From Deltaproteobacteria bacterium (GTDB taxonomy: Bacteria; Desulfobacterota; Binatia; Binatales; Binataceae), in the NCBI GenBank assembly GCA_021831785.1, contig JAKBMB010000016.1, forward strand, positions 62,001 to 126,000: a stretch of DNA of 64,000 nucleotides, given 5' to 3'. Shown in pieces: positions 36,395 through 45,349 of this stretch. The number at the start of each line of letters is the position of its first letter. Position 1 is the first letter of the stretch. Position numbers and translations under genes: made by a program. The notes below the pieces were generated by a model. That model searched no databases. It was not told where the DNA came from and saw only the letters and a list, made by a program, of their open reading frames with translations.

Positions 36395-37221
36395 GCACCA
36401 TGTTGAGTGGCGGCCGAAATCTCGCCAAGCAAGCCGCGAAAACCGCGCCGCATCTTGCCCAAGGCGACGCCCGCTCGCAGCAGCGCCATTTCTACGAAGA
36501 GGAGTGCGACCCGGAGTTCGAAATCGCGCGGCCGCACGGCTGCGGCCGGCTCTACCAGTTCCTGATCGAACACAAGTTCCGGACCGGGTTGCGCGTGCTG
36601 CACCTCGACCTCGCCGGGCGCTCTGTGCTGGAAGTCTGCTGTGGCTCGGGCATGATGTCCGAGAAGTTCGCGCGCGCGGGTGCAACAGTCACTGGAACTG
36701 ACTTTTCGCCGGCGGCGATCGCACGCGCGTGTGAGCGGGCGCGTCGCTACGGCTTCGCTGCCAGATTCCTCGTCGCTGATGCCGAGAACTTGGCGTTCCC
36801 CGACCGCAGCTTTGACGTCGTTGCCGTCCACGACGGTCTCCACCATCTTGACGATCCACAGCGCGCGATCCGCGAAATGGCGCGTGTCGCGCGCCGCGGC
36901 GTGCTCATTCTCGATCCCGCGCAAGCGGCCTTGACGAAACTCGCCGTCCGGCTAGGCATAGCGGTCAACGTCGAAGAGGCTGGAAATGAGGTCAAACGCC
37001 TTGTGCCCCGAGCGGTGGCGGCGATCCTGCGAAAAGAGGGCTATGGCCGCGTGGCCTGGCGCCGCACCCTTATGTATTACCCGCATCGGCCGTTCGGCTG
37101 GTTCGCGTGGTGCGACAACTTGTTATTGTTCTATCTTTTTCGCGCGCTCTTCAGCAGTGCCAACTTGGTCCTCGGCTCCTGGGGCAACAAGCTCGCGCTA
37201 GGCGCGACTCGAAGCGGATAG
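36391..37221 (+). CDS. Class I SAM-dependent methyltransferase
   Basis: A 276-residue protein from GTG 36391, which overlaps the FkbM stop as GTGA; ATG 36358 and ATG 36400 are alternatives. Motif I is SVLEVCCGSGMMSEKFARAGATVTGTDFS, followed by NLAFPDRSFDVVAVHDGLHHLDDPQRAIREMARVARRG. The C-terminal tail (WFAWCDNLLLFYLFRALF) is hydrophobic, perhaps membrane-associated. Last intact gene of the polysaccharide locus. Confidence 0.86.
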   Translation: MSTMLSGGRNLAKQAAKTAPHLAQGDARSQQRHFYEEECDPEFEIARPHGCGRLYQFLIEHKFRTGLRVLHLDLAGRSVLEVCCGSGMMSEKFARAGATVTGTDFSPAAIARACERARRYGFAARFLVADAENLAFPDRSFDVVAVHDGLHHLDDPQRAIREMARVARRGVLILDPAQAALTKLAVRLGIAVNVEEAGNEVKRLVPRAVAAILRKEGYGRVAWRRTLMYYPHRPFGWFAWCDNLLLFYLFRALFSSANLVLGSWGNKLALGATRSG

Positions 37222-37344
37222 TTAACGGGCCACGCGATCGCCGCCAAGCCGTCTTTGCTCCACGCTCGGCGCTGACAACGAGGAACCGGCAGGGGGCGAC
37301 CGGCGAAAACCGCGCCGCACCATGACAACCCGACTTTTGGCAAT

Positions 37345-37560
37345 TTGCGAGAAATGTATGCCAACGATTCCTATCTGCGGCTCTTTCGCTTGAAGTCGCT
37401 CGTCCGTGCGGCGCTAGATCTTGGAGCCAATCGCGGTTTGTTCTCTCTCATCGCGCTGATGGCGCTCGAAGCGGAAATTGTGGTGGGCGTGGAACCGTTA
37501 GAATTTTACGAACCGGTGATGCGAATCCTGCTTGATGCGAATGGTGGTGTGCGGCGAGCC
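37345..37560 (+). pseudogene. Fragment of an FkbM-type methyltransferase (N-terminal SAM motif only)
   Basis: The frame reads REMYANDSYLRLFRLKSL...ALDLGANRGLFSLIALMALEAEIVVGVEPLEFYEPVMRILLDANGG, a well-formed motif I with acidic loop of the FkbM kind. After about residue 70 the similarity ends abruptly, and the open frame to 37839 has no recognisable domain and overlaps the next gene start. The catalytic half with DVEG is absent. A decayed copy, the second broken FkbM gene of the window. The bases 37561-37835 hold nothing else I can identify. Confidence 0.6.
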
Positions 37561-37835
37561 GCGTGGTTCGCTACAACAAGTTTAGGTGAGGGCGTCGATT
37601 GGAGGTTGCGTTGGCCAAGTGTTCGGTTTCTTGACCGGACTCGCGACGGCTCAGGGAGCTGCCAGAGCCGCGCAGCAGCCTTGCAGCGCGATCGGAACGG
37701 CTCCATCAGGGCCGCCGCTGGCAATGGGCCGGAACTGTCAGGCGGGCGGCGAATTGACGCCGGAGCGGCTACCGGAGTAAAAGTCACCTGTTCGGAAGGC
37801 CAAAAACAGAAATTCCCGATAAACGGAGATTTCGC

Positions 37836-38966
37836 ATGAACCCGGAGAGCAAGGGCAGGGTCGCCCGCCAGGCTCATGTCGAGGTGCCGGAAGGCACCTT
37901 CGAAGAAGAGCACGGCCGGCAGGGTTTCTTCGGCAGGAGCTCTCACCTCTACCATTTGCGCCAGCCCACCGGATGGACCCGCATCGAGGGTCCGTTGAGG
38001 CCGCGTTGCTTCGAGGGGGAAAAGCTCGACCCGGACGACGCGGGCGATTCCCGAGGCGGCCCGGTAGAGGTCGCGCGCAACGACGATTGCGCCGTGCTCA
38101 TCTCGCGCAGAAGCGCGCCGATGCCATATTTTTTCCGCAACGCCGATGCCGACGAGCTCCATTTCGTACACCGAGGCGCCGGCGTCTACGAGACCGACTA
38201 CGGCGTGATGAGCTACGCGGCCGGCGACTACGTCTACCTCCCCAAGGGCACTACCTACCAGCTCGTTCCCCGCGCCGCGGACAACTTCTTCCTGGTCGTG
38301 CGCAGCGCTGCCGAGTTCCAGTGGCCCGATCGCGGGCTGCTGGGGCGCCATGCCTTTCTAGACCCGCAACTGCTGGAAAGCCCCGAGCCCGCGCCGCATG
38401 ACGAGACCGGCGGCGACTGGGAGCTTCGGGTGCTGCGCGGCGGCGAGTTCACGAGCTTCTTCTATCCCCATCATCCGCTCGACGTCGTCGGATGGCGCGG
38501 GGACCTTGCGCCCGTGAGGTTCAACGTGCGCGATATGCGCCCCATAGCGAGCGCGCGCTACCACCTCCCGCCCACGGTTCACGCGACGCTTTTCGCAGAG
38601 GCTTGCGCGATATGCACCTTTGCGCCGCGGCCGCTGGAAAGCGATCCAGGCTGTCAAAAGGTGCCGTACTTCCATCGCAACGTCGATTGGGACGAGCTTA
38701 TTTTTTACCACTCGGGCAACTTCTTCAGCCGCTCCAGCGTCGGCGCGGCCTACCTCACCCTTCATCCGCAGGGAATCCATCACGGACCGCAGCCGGGCGC
38801 CTTCGAGGCGGCGAAGACCCGCGCCGCGACCGAGGAGGTGGCGATTCTTATCGAGACCAGGCGCCCGCTGTGGGTGACTGAAGTCGCGCTGGCGGCGGAG
38901 GTGCGCGATTACGCCACGAGTTGGGCGCGCGAGGCGGCGGCGCGCGAGCGAAGAGCGGGGCGATGA
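37836..38966 (+). CDS. Homogentisate 1,2-dioxygenase-like cupin enzyme
   Basis: Homogentisate dioxygenase opens the homogentisate ring with Fe(II) in tyrosine breakdown. The 376-residue product is shorter than classic HmgA (about 430-445) and of the bacterial HGD-like group. Ligand-like residues are present: YFHRNVDWDEL (His280, Glu287) and GIHHGP (His315/316). The N-terminal cupin half has PYFFRNADADELHFVHRGAG, and DYVYLPKGTTYQL. It overlaps by four bases a broken luciferase-like oxidoreductase gene and no other tyrosine-pathway gene is in the window, so the true substrate may be another hydroxylated aromatic. Confidence 0.8.
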   Translation: MNPESKGRVARQAHVEVPEGTFEEEHGRQGFFGRSSHLYHLRQPTGWTRIEGPLRPRCFEGEKLDPDDAGDSRGGPVEVARNDDCAVLISRRSAPMPYFFRNADADELHFVHRGAGVYETDYGVMSYAAGDYVYLPKGTTYQLVPRAADNFFLVVRSAAEFQWPDRGLLGRHAFLDPQLLESPEPAPHDETGGDWELRVLRGGEFTSFFYPHHPLDVVGWRGDLAPVRFNVRDMRPIASARYHLPPTVHATLFAEACAICTFAPRPLESDPGCQKVPYFHRNVDWDELIFYHSGNFFSRSSVGAAYLTLHPQGIHHGPQPGAFEAAKTRAATEEVAILIETRRPLWVTEVALAAEVRDYATSWAREAAARERRAGR

Positions 38967-39957
38967 GGTTCGGCATCTTTTCCGTCGTCGGCCACCATCC
39001 GCGCGAACTGACGCGTACGGTGGGCGAGTTTTACGACCAGCTTCTGGAGCACGTTCAGCTTGCCGACGAGCTGGGTTTCGAATCTTTCCGGGTTTCGGAG
39101 CATCACTTTCATGAATACGGCGCGATTCCGTCGCCGCCGGTGTGAATGGGAGCCGCTGCCGTGTGCACGCGGCGAATCCGGCTTGGCTCGGCGGTGAGCG
39201 TGCTGCCGTTTCACAATCCGCTGGTGGTGCCGAGCAGTACGCGATGGTAGACGTGCTTTCGGGCGGGCGCCTGGAGTTTGGCGTCGGCTCGGGCTATCTC
39301 AAGCACGAGTTCTCGAGCTTCGGGGTTGATTTCGCCGAAAAGTACGAGCGCTTCGATGAAGCCCTCGAAATAATTCGCATGGCGTGAGGCGGCGAGCGCT
39401 TCAGTTATCACGGGAAGTCCACCACCGTAAAGGACGTTGCGCTTCAGGTCGTTCCGGTGCAGCGCCCGCTGCCGCCGATCCTGATCGCAATTTTGCGCAG
39501 CGAGGCGGCCCGCCGCGTCGGCGCGCGCGGCTATCCCGTGATGACGATTCCCTACGCCGTTAGCGGCGGCCTGCGGGAGCTGGCGCATATGGCGAGCGAA
39601 TACAAGGCGGCCTACCGACAGGCTGGGCATGGGGACCCGAGCCGGCCGGTTATTTTGTGCGCCGTGCACACGCACGTGGCGGGAGATTCGGCCGGCGTCG
39701 ATCGCTGCGCAAAACCCGCGATCGACCGCTATGTGCGCACTCGCTTGTACGCCATCTCGCGGCCGTTCGAAGTGCTCGACGAAAAGAAGCTCATCGCCTG
39801 CGGCGAGGCTGACAAGGTAATCTCCGTGATTCGGAGCTACGAGCAGGCCGGCTTCAACGTCTTTCTCGCCATCTTCGATTATGGGGGCATGGAGCGCGGC
39901 GAAGTGATACGTTCGACCGAGCGGTCCGCCAGGGAAGTTCTTCCGGCCTTCAGGTAG
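38963..39957 (+). pseudogene. Luciferase-like (LLM) flavin-dependent oxidoreductase with two in-frame TGA codons and one frameshift
   Basis: Reading on from ATG 38963 gives a clear LLM protein: RFGIFSVVGHHPRELTR, LADELGFESFRVSEHHFHEYG, RRIRLGSAVSVLPFHNPLVV, MVDVLSGGRLEFGVGSGYLKHEF, FDEALEIIRMA, then GGERFSYHGK and a full C-terminus to 39957. The frame is cut by TGA at 39143-39145, by loss of one base near 39227 (GTGGTGCCGAG where GTGGTGGCCGAG is expected), and by TGA at 39385-39387 where family members have Trp. Otherwise the sequence is well kept, so the damage is recent or, in part, sequencing error. Confidence 0.8.
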
Positions 39958-40406
39958 GACCATCGCCCCTTATCGGGCCGGATCACCTGAGGCGCAAGGG
40001 GCGCGAACGGCGATGCCGGTGCGGCGCTGTAGCAGTTTGCATGACGCCGCTTGCAGGCGCCGGCGCTGGGCGCGGTGCTGGATTTGGATTCCGCCGTGTT
40101 CGAGCGCTATCGGCGCCGGCAGCGTCCAGTCTCAAGGGCTACAATCCGTGGAAACCGCGCCGACCCTACCACAGGCCGGCTTTACTTTCCTGGGTCAACT
40201 GAGGTTTTTGGGCTAATGCGGCCGGCGATGACACCCGGGAGTAATCCCGCGCATGCCCGTCCGCGGTGTGCGGCTGCGGGTGAGGCGCGCGCTAACGACG
40301 CCCTTTGCGCGCAGAGCGCCCGCGGCGTGCATCACAAAGGCGGCCGCAAGCGCGCCGGCCTAGGCGCGCGCGCCAAACGCCGATCGGCTCGCAGCCGGCG
40401 CAGAGG
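39958..40406. other. Intergenic stretch with an IS remnant and no intact gene
   Basis: Apart from the IS1380-like fragment at about 40030-40216, I see nothing coding. The remainder, 40217-40406, is GC-rich without a convincing frame, repeat or hairpin. Flanking genes end convergently here. Confidence 0.4.
40030..40216 (+). mobile_element. IS1380-like transposase remnant, opposite orientation to the copy at 7.6 kb
   Basis: The plus strand reads LGAVLDLDSAVFERYRRRQ, the region of the first catalytic Asp of IS1380-type transposases (LDxDS), and then, after a frame change, KGYNPWKPRRPYHRPALLSWVN. The last 71 bases (40146-40216) match the reverse complement of 7612-7684 at roughly 85-90% by eye. 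Only this core is left; terminal repeats are not visible. Confidence 0.6.
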
Positions 40407-41486
40407 CTACTTGGGCGACGTTTTGCCGGGCGCCATCGATGCCCCGGCAGCGGGCGGCTTTGAGCGAGCGGACGTGTCGGCGGTCGAGCGCGCAGATGCT
40501 GAGGCGAGATACAGCGGAACCTGGGCGCGCTTGCCGTTGCGCAGCACATTGAGATAGACAACATCGCCAGGTTTGACCGCGCGCAGCTCCTCGTCCAAGT
40601 CCAGGGCATGGGCGGCGCGTTCGCCGTCAATTCCGATGATCAAGTCGCAGGCCTTCCCGATGCGGTTCTCGTCGTTCATCGACCACGCCCAGAGGTAAAG
40701 AGCCGGGGGGAAAAAAATGCCGGTCACCACTGCCACGAGCGTGAGGGCCCCTTCACGGGAACGATTGGGCTCCGCGTTGAGCGCGCGCAGGCCGGCCTTG
40801 GCCGCCGGGGTACCGGGCGCGACGCTCACCACGGCTAGGCCAGGCACGATGAGCTGGTCGGAAACCCGGCCCACAGCGGCGCGCACTTCGAGGCCCAGGA
40901 CGGGAACGTAGTAGTCTTCATTAGGCAGCTCGACGACCGGAGACGGTTGGGAGCCTTTTGGCCCAGCCGGCGCCCCGAAACCGGGCGGGATTTGGTTTGA
41001 GTACGGCGGTCCACCCGACCCTCCGCCCGGCGGGAGCGCGATCGGGAAACCAGGGCCGAAAGCCAGCTCCATCGCATGGGGACCGCCGATCGCACCGGAC
41101 CGGGCACTTGTCGCGGCAAGCCAAGCGGGAGATGCCACGAGCCAAGGCGGCATTAGGGTTGGCCGGCGGGCCGCATCGTCAGCGATAGCGCCGCTTGAGC
41201 CCGCATTCGCTATTGAGGGCGGTCGGGGTGCGAATTTTTCGCCGATAAACGAAAATCCGGGAGCCGGCACGCGCCCCATTACCGAGCGGCTTTCTCTAGC
41301 AGTGAAAGCGTAGACGGCAGGTGCTGGTCTATCAAACCCGAACCGGCGCGGCCCGCAGGCACAAGCGTCGGGCGAATTGGCGTTTGCCGCCCGTCCGCCA
41401 AGCGTCGCCAAAAGCAGCGATACGCCGAGCGCGAGAACCCGGGCGACTCTCGGTATCGCCGCGCCGCCCGTGCATGAAGAGCGCAT
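40407..41486 (-). CDS. Signal-peptide protein with C-terminal PDZ-like domain
   Basis: From ATG 41486 the product has 359 residues: a signal sequence (VARVLALGVSLLLATLGGRAANA), a long low-complexity Pro/Gly/Ala-rich region to about residue 190, and a PDZ-type domain. The domain starts PVLGLEVRAAVGRVSDQ...VVSVAPGTPAAKAGLRA and is interrupted by a hydrophobic segment (ALTLVAVVTGIFFPPALYLWAW) before it resumes GKACDLIIGIDGERAAHALDLDEELRAVKPGDVVYLNVLRNGK. No protease triad is seen, so it is a periplasmic or membrane PDZ protein of unknown role. A start at 41531 is possible; 41486 puts the signal peptide at the N-terminus. Confidence 0.7.
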   Translation of the reverse strand: MRSSCTGGAAIPRVARVLALGVSLLLATLGGRAANANSPDACACGPRRFGFDRPAPAVYAFTARESRSVMGRVPAPGFSFIGEKFAPRPPSIANAGSSGAIADDAARRPTLMPPWLVASPAWLAATSARSGAIGGPHAMELAFGPGFPIALPPGGGSGGPPYSNQIPPGFGAPAGPKGSQPSPVVELPNEDYYVPVLGLEVRAAVGRVSDQLIVPGLAVVSVAPGTPAAKAGLRALNAEPNRSREGALTLVAVVTGIFFPPALYLWAWSMNDENRIGKACDLIIGIDGERAAHALDLDEELRAVKPGDVVYLNVLRNGKRAQVPLYLASASARSTADTSARSKPPAAGASMAPGKTSPK

Positions 41487-41542
41487 GCCCTTCACCCCCT
41501 GGCCTAGCAGGCGGCCACGCTGACGCGGCATCCGAAGGCTTG

Positions 41543-42433
41543 CTAGCTAGGCCCTTTAGAGCCCGCCTGCGGCGGCTTGTTGAAACCGCCGTTAGAGACG
41601 GATGGCACGCCGGTACGGCCGTTCGCGATTATACTAGGAATTTGGTCGAGCGTTCCAGATGCTCGGTCGGCAAAACGCATCGTCTTCTCAGCCATGAAAT
41701 CTTGAGCCGGGCGCTCATTCGCCAGCTCCAAAACCATCTTGAGAATCCCCGGTTGCCACAAAACAGCCTTAAATCCGAGGCTGATAAAGGTGCGCAAGGC
41801 AGGGTAGTTATCGGCCAGCACATACACGGCCAGCCGCATGACGCCGTTCGCATGGGCCGCTTCGATGAGACTGCGAGCTAGCGCGCGGCCAAGACCATGG
41901 CGTTGGTAGACATCAGCTACTGAGATCGCAGCTTCCGCTTGGCCTTCGCAGCCGGGATCGACAACGTAACAGGCCTCCCCAACAATCCGCTGGTCGCCAG
42001 TTTCGCCCCCCACTACGGCAATTAGCGTAAATTCGTTTGGACGTTGGCAATTCCGGCGACGGCTTGCATCGGTTGCTTCGCCGCCCGCCGGCAACGCCCG
42101 CGGGTTGCTCGCCCGGCCACTGCTGCAATGGTGTTCATTCTGCGCGGCTAAAGGGGCGCCGAGAACACAGAGACGGGAATGAGCTGAATCTCGACTAAGG
42201 CAGGAGAAGTAACGGTTGAGACGCTGACAATCACCCTCATGGCCGATAGGGCGAATCAGTATCTCGCGCCCGCAACAGCAATATGTTGACAACGACTGGC
42301 GATCCTCAGCCTTCACGCTGTTCGCCAAGGCCGCTGGTTCAGGTGGATTCGAACGCTTCAACGTCCGTCCGCTCCCTTTTGAGTCTTCGCTTGGCGAGCG
42401 CGTGCCGGTAGACAATAGCGTGGCGTTCGCCAT
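41543..42433 (-). CDS. GNAT-family N-acetyltransferase
   Basis: A 296-residue frame with a GNAT domain in its second half: LIRPIGHEGDCQRLNRYFSCLS is the first strand and helix, and VADVYQRHGLGRALARSLIEAAHANGVMRLAVYVLADNYPALRTFISLGF is the acetyl-CoA pyrophosphate loop (Q/R-x-x-G-x-G/A) with the following helix. About 55 N-terminal residues and the stretch 85-130 are low in similarity and rich in Ser/Arg/Cys, so the start at 42433 may be too early or the gene may be partly eroded. Substrate unknown. Confidence 0.65.
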   Translation of the reverse strand: MANATLLSTGTRSPSEDSKGSGRTLKRSNPPEPAALANSVKAEDRQSLSTYCCCGREILIRPIGHEGDCQRLNRYFSCLSRDSAHSRLCVLGAPLAAQNEHHCSSGRASNPRALPAGGEATDASRRRNCQRPNEFTLIAVVGGETGDQRIVGEACYVVDPGCEGQAEAAISVADVYQRHGLGRALARSLIEAAHANGVMRLAVYVLADNYPALRTFISLGFKAVLWQPGILKMVLELANERPAQDFMAEKTMRFADRASGTLDQIPSIIANGRTGVPSVSNGGFNKPPQAGSKGPS

Positions 42434-42848
42434 CCTTCGCTGGGTTTACATTAAAGCCGGCTCCGATTACTGCTCGCTATCTTGTACACGGTTCTCTAGT
42501 ACGATGAAAGCCCCGAACGCTCAACTACCCGGGCCCGGTATTCCAGCTCTGACTCTGTCAGCTCAGAATGCATGCTTTGTGCCACTGACGTCTCGCTTGG
42601 ATTATCAAGCGTTAGCTGGCTCCGGTCTTAATTGAAGGGTGTATCCGTTTTGCGTAATGCGAGGCGATACGCGCTTTAGGAAGGATCGCTGACGATACAT
42701 CGCGGGGGCTGTCGGGCGCGCCTGCTCACGCGGGCATCGGCACACCGACGCCGTCCCAGCGGCGTTGAGAGAGGCCGCCGAGCTTTGCCGGCGAGGCGCC
42801 TATAGCCAAAAAGGGCCTAAATCGCTGGCGGAAAGGCGCGCCAGTCCC
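42434..42848. other. Intergenic stretch, nothing recognised
   Basis: No gene, RNA or repeat could be supported. The stretch is less GC-rich than the surroundings. It lies upstream of the minus-strand GNAT gene and so may hold its promoter. Confidence 0.35.
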
Positions 42849-43403
42849 TCACAACCTCGCGCCCGCGCCCCCGGCGCCCGAGCCCGTGGGGGTCTTGAAC
42901 TCTGGGCGATGCAGTGTGGCGGCCATCTGTTCTACCTGATGCAACAACCGGCCCTCCGCCACCCCCAGCGACACGCAGGTGACGCTTTGGGGCGGATGCA
43001 GCGGCACGTCCACGGGCGTGGAAAAAACCGCCTGCACCGTCACCGTGCTGCCCTCGCGGCCCCTCGGCATGATGTAGAAATTGAACACTGCCGACGCGTC
43101 CTCGGTGGGCATCGCGGCGATCTTACCGGTGCCGGTCCTCACCTGCCCGCAATCAGCATCTCGTGCGCGAAAGCCTCGAGCCTGAGCCTCGATCACTCCA
43201 CTGGACGGGTCTTGCGCGTGCAAGGCAAGCTTGTCCTGCTTTGCCACAGCAATAACGGCCTCGAAAGCAACGTCGTAGGGCACAGCAAGCTCGACTTGGG
43301 TTTGTTTGAAGAGCGGCGGCTGTTCCATCGGCGGATAGAAGCAACCGCAAAGCCAGCCGCAAACCCCGACCAGCCCGATCATACCCCCCCGACGCCGTTT
43401 CAT
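42849..43403 (-). CDS. Putative lipoprotein of unknown function
   Basis: From ATG 43403 a 184-residue protein begins KRRRGGMIGLVGVCGWLCGCF, a cationic start, hydrophobic core and a lipobox-like LCGC, so an outer- or inner-membrane lipoprotein is likely. The mature part starts with a VPYDVAFEAVIAVAKQDKLALHAQDPSSGVIEA segment, a pattern seen in small periplasmic domains that carry paired helices and strands, and ends in a Gly/Ala tail. I do not recognise the family. It is divergent from yebC. Confidence 0.65.
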   Translation of the reverse strand: MKRRRGGMIGLVGVCGWLCGCFYPPMEQPPLFKQTQVELAVPYDVAFEAVIAVAKQDKLALHAQDPSSGVIEAQARGFRARDADCGQVRTGTGKIAAMPTEDASAVFNFYIMPRGREGSTVTVQAVFSTPVDVPLHPPQSVTCVSLGVAEGRLLHQVEQMAATLHRPEFKTPTGSGAGGAGARL

Positions 43404-43573
43404 CGCACCGCTACGCAATCATAGCTTAAACCGAGGCGCAACCGGAACCGAGGCGCGCAAGCGTTCAACTTCGGTCGTGGTTCACTTTGAGCCTCTGCCA
43501 TGTTATGAGAGAGACAGTAGCCGTTACGGCGCGGGCCCGTGCTTGGCAGCGCAGGGGGAGATTCGTTTAAGTC

Positions 43574-44323
43574 ATGTCTGGCCATTCGAAATGGAGCTCG
43601 GTCAAGCACAAGAAAGCTGCGCGCGACGCCAAGCGCGGCAAGGTGTTTACCAAGCTGATCAAGGAAATCACCATCGTCGCGCGCCTGGGCGGCGGTGACT
43701 TTGGCGCCAACCCGCGGCTGCGCACCGCGGTCCTCGCGGCCAAAGCGCAGTCGATGCCCAACGAGAATATCGAACGCGCGATAAAGCGCGGCATCGGCGA
43801 GCTCGGCGGCGGCCAGTTGGAGCAGGTGAGCTACGAGGGCTACGGGCCCGGCGGCGTCGCCATCATCGCCGACGTGCTGACCGACAACCGCAATCGCGTG
43901 GTGGCCGAGATACGCCATCTCTTCTCGCGTCACGGCGGCAACCTCGGCGAGGCTGGGTGTGTCGCCTGGATGTTCAAGAAAAAAGGCATTATCACGGTCG
44001 ACAAGAGCGCTGTCAGCGAAGACCGCCTGCTCGAAGTCGCGCTCGAGGCCGGCGCCGAGGACGTCAGCTCCGGCGCGGATGCCTTTGTGGTGATCACGGC
44101 TCCGGAAAATTACACGGCGGTCAGAAAAGCACTCGACGACGCCACGATTCCCGTCGCCGAAGGCGAGCTTACGCTTTCTCCCGAAAACACCGTGCGCGTC
44201 TCGGGTCACGACGCGCAGCAAGTCCTCAGGCTCATCGAAGAGCTTGAAGAGCACGATGAGGTACAAAGCGTGGCCGCCAATCTGGAGATAGACGACGAAG
44301 AGCTCGCCCAGCTCACCGCGTAG
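43574..44323 (+). CDS. yebC: YebC/PmpR-family DNA-binding / translation-assisting protein
   Basis: The 249-residue product carries the family start SGHSKWSSVKHKKAARDAKRGKVFTKLIKEI and later GYGPGGVAIIADVLTDNRNRVVAEIRHLF, GGNLGEAGCVAWMFKKKG. YebC proteins are described as transcriptional regulators, with more recent work pointing to relief of ribosome stalling. A purine-rich AGGGGGAGA lies about 12 bases before the ATG. It stands directly upstream of ruvC, a common order in proteobacteria. Confidence 0.95.
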   Translation: MSGHSKWSSVKHKKAARDAKRGKVFTKLIKEITIVARLGGGDFGANPRLRTAVLAAKAQSMPNENIERAIKRGIGELGGGQLEQVSYEGYGPGGVAIIADVLTDNRNRVVAEIRHLFSRHGGNLGEAGCVAWMFKKKGIITVDKSAVSEDRLLEVALEAGAEDVSSGADAFVVITAPENYTAVRKALDDATIPVAEGELTLSPENTVRVSGHDAQQVLRLIEELEEHDEVQSVAANLEIDDEELAQLTA

Positions 44324-44660
44324 CTGCCGGCGCCGTGGCGTGGCCGGCGTGTTGCCACCCGCCGCGGCCCGATCCGTGACCGGGACCCAAGCCAAGTCTG
44401 CCCCAGTTGGGCCGCATACCGGCCGTATCCGCCGAGCGACGGCCGCGTCGGCCTTCTCAGAGGCTCAAGTTAGATTCGACGAGAGTCGCACAGGCGACCG
44501 CTTTGCCCACGCTGGTTTTGCTTGGCGGGCGCGGGTTTGGTTAGCGCGGTCCTTTTCGGTCGTGGGCAGCACGCAAAAGTAAGAGGGCTTCGCAGACGGT
44601 ACGCGTCGGCGTGAGGGATTTAGAGCGCCGCTTGCGGCACCTGGATGGAACCGCTTGACG
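44324..44660. other. Intergenic stretch between yebC and ruvC
   Basis: I see no gene or RNA. Frames across it lack motifs. The gap is longer than usual for this gene pair and could hold a separate ruvC promoter. Confidence 0.35.
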
Positions 44661-45215
44661 ATGCGGGTAATTGGGATTGACCCCGGCTCGATAGCAACCG
44701 GCTTTGGCGTCCTGGATGGCGATGCCAAAGCGCCCGCTTATGTGACCTCCGGCGTGCTGCGGGCCAAAGCGGCGCAGCCGCTAGCGGCGCGCCTGTATCG
44801 CATTTTCGTGGGCCTGCGCGAATTGCTCGCACGCTACAAGCCGCAGGCGATGAGCCTTGAGCAAAGCTACGTTGCGGCCAATGTTCAGACCGCGCTGCGC
44901 TTGGGCCAAGCGCGCGCGGCAGCGCTGCTGGCCGCGGCCGAGGCGGGTATCGCGCTTTTCGAGTACCCGCCATCGCGCGTTAAGCTCGCCGTGGCTGGTG
45001 ACGGCGCAGCGGACAAAGGCGCGGTGCAGGCGATGGTGCGTCGCGCGCTGAAGCTCGACGCGGCGGTAAAGCTCAATGCCGACGCGGCCGACGCGCTCGC
45101 GCTTGCGCTGTGCCACTTCTGCTTCGCGCGCATGCCCTTCCACGACGGCTCGAGGCGCCCTGCGACGCGAGGCAGGAAGTCCTCCAAGAAGTCCTCGACG
45201 GCCGGCGGCTCGTAA
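44661..45215 (+). CDS. ruvC: Holliday junction resolvase RuvC
   Basis: RuvC cuts Holliday junctions in the RuvABC resolvasome. The 184-residue product has the four acidic catalytic residues in the expected places: Asp7 (IGIDPG), Glu67 (MSLEQSY), Asp141 and Asp144 (NADAADALALALCH). E. coli RuvC has 173 residues; the extra C-terminal part here is basic (RRPATRGRKSSKKSS). ATG 44661 gives the canonical RVIGIDPG start. ruvA and ruvB follow downstream after an unrelated dehydrogenase gene. Confidence 0.96.
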   Translation: MRVIGIDPGSIATGFGVLDGDAKAPAYVTSGVLRAKAAQPLAARLYRIFVGLRELLARYKPQAMSLEQSYVAANVQTALRLGQARAAALLAAAEAGIALFEYPPSRVKLAVAGDGAADKGAVQAMVRRALKLDAAVKLNADAADALALALCHFCFARMPFHDGSRRPATRGRKSSKKSSTAGGS

Positions 45216-45349
45216 ATTGGTGGCGAGTGAGCAGCAACGTGTCCGAATGCGCAGGGTTGTAACTTGCGCCGCCGGTGAGACAAAATCCTCTAGCGAACCC
45301 GCTTGCGGCCGGCATCATGGCCGGCGGGATCAGTGGGAGGCGCGATGAG

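Noticed and set aside
38963-39957. TGA read as Trp (alternative genetic code) to rescue the LLM gene
   Set aside because: Many well-formed genes here end in TGA, and a frameshift also breaks this gene.
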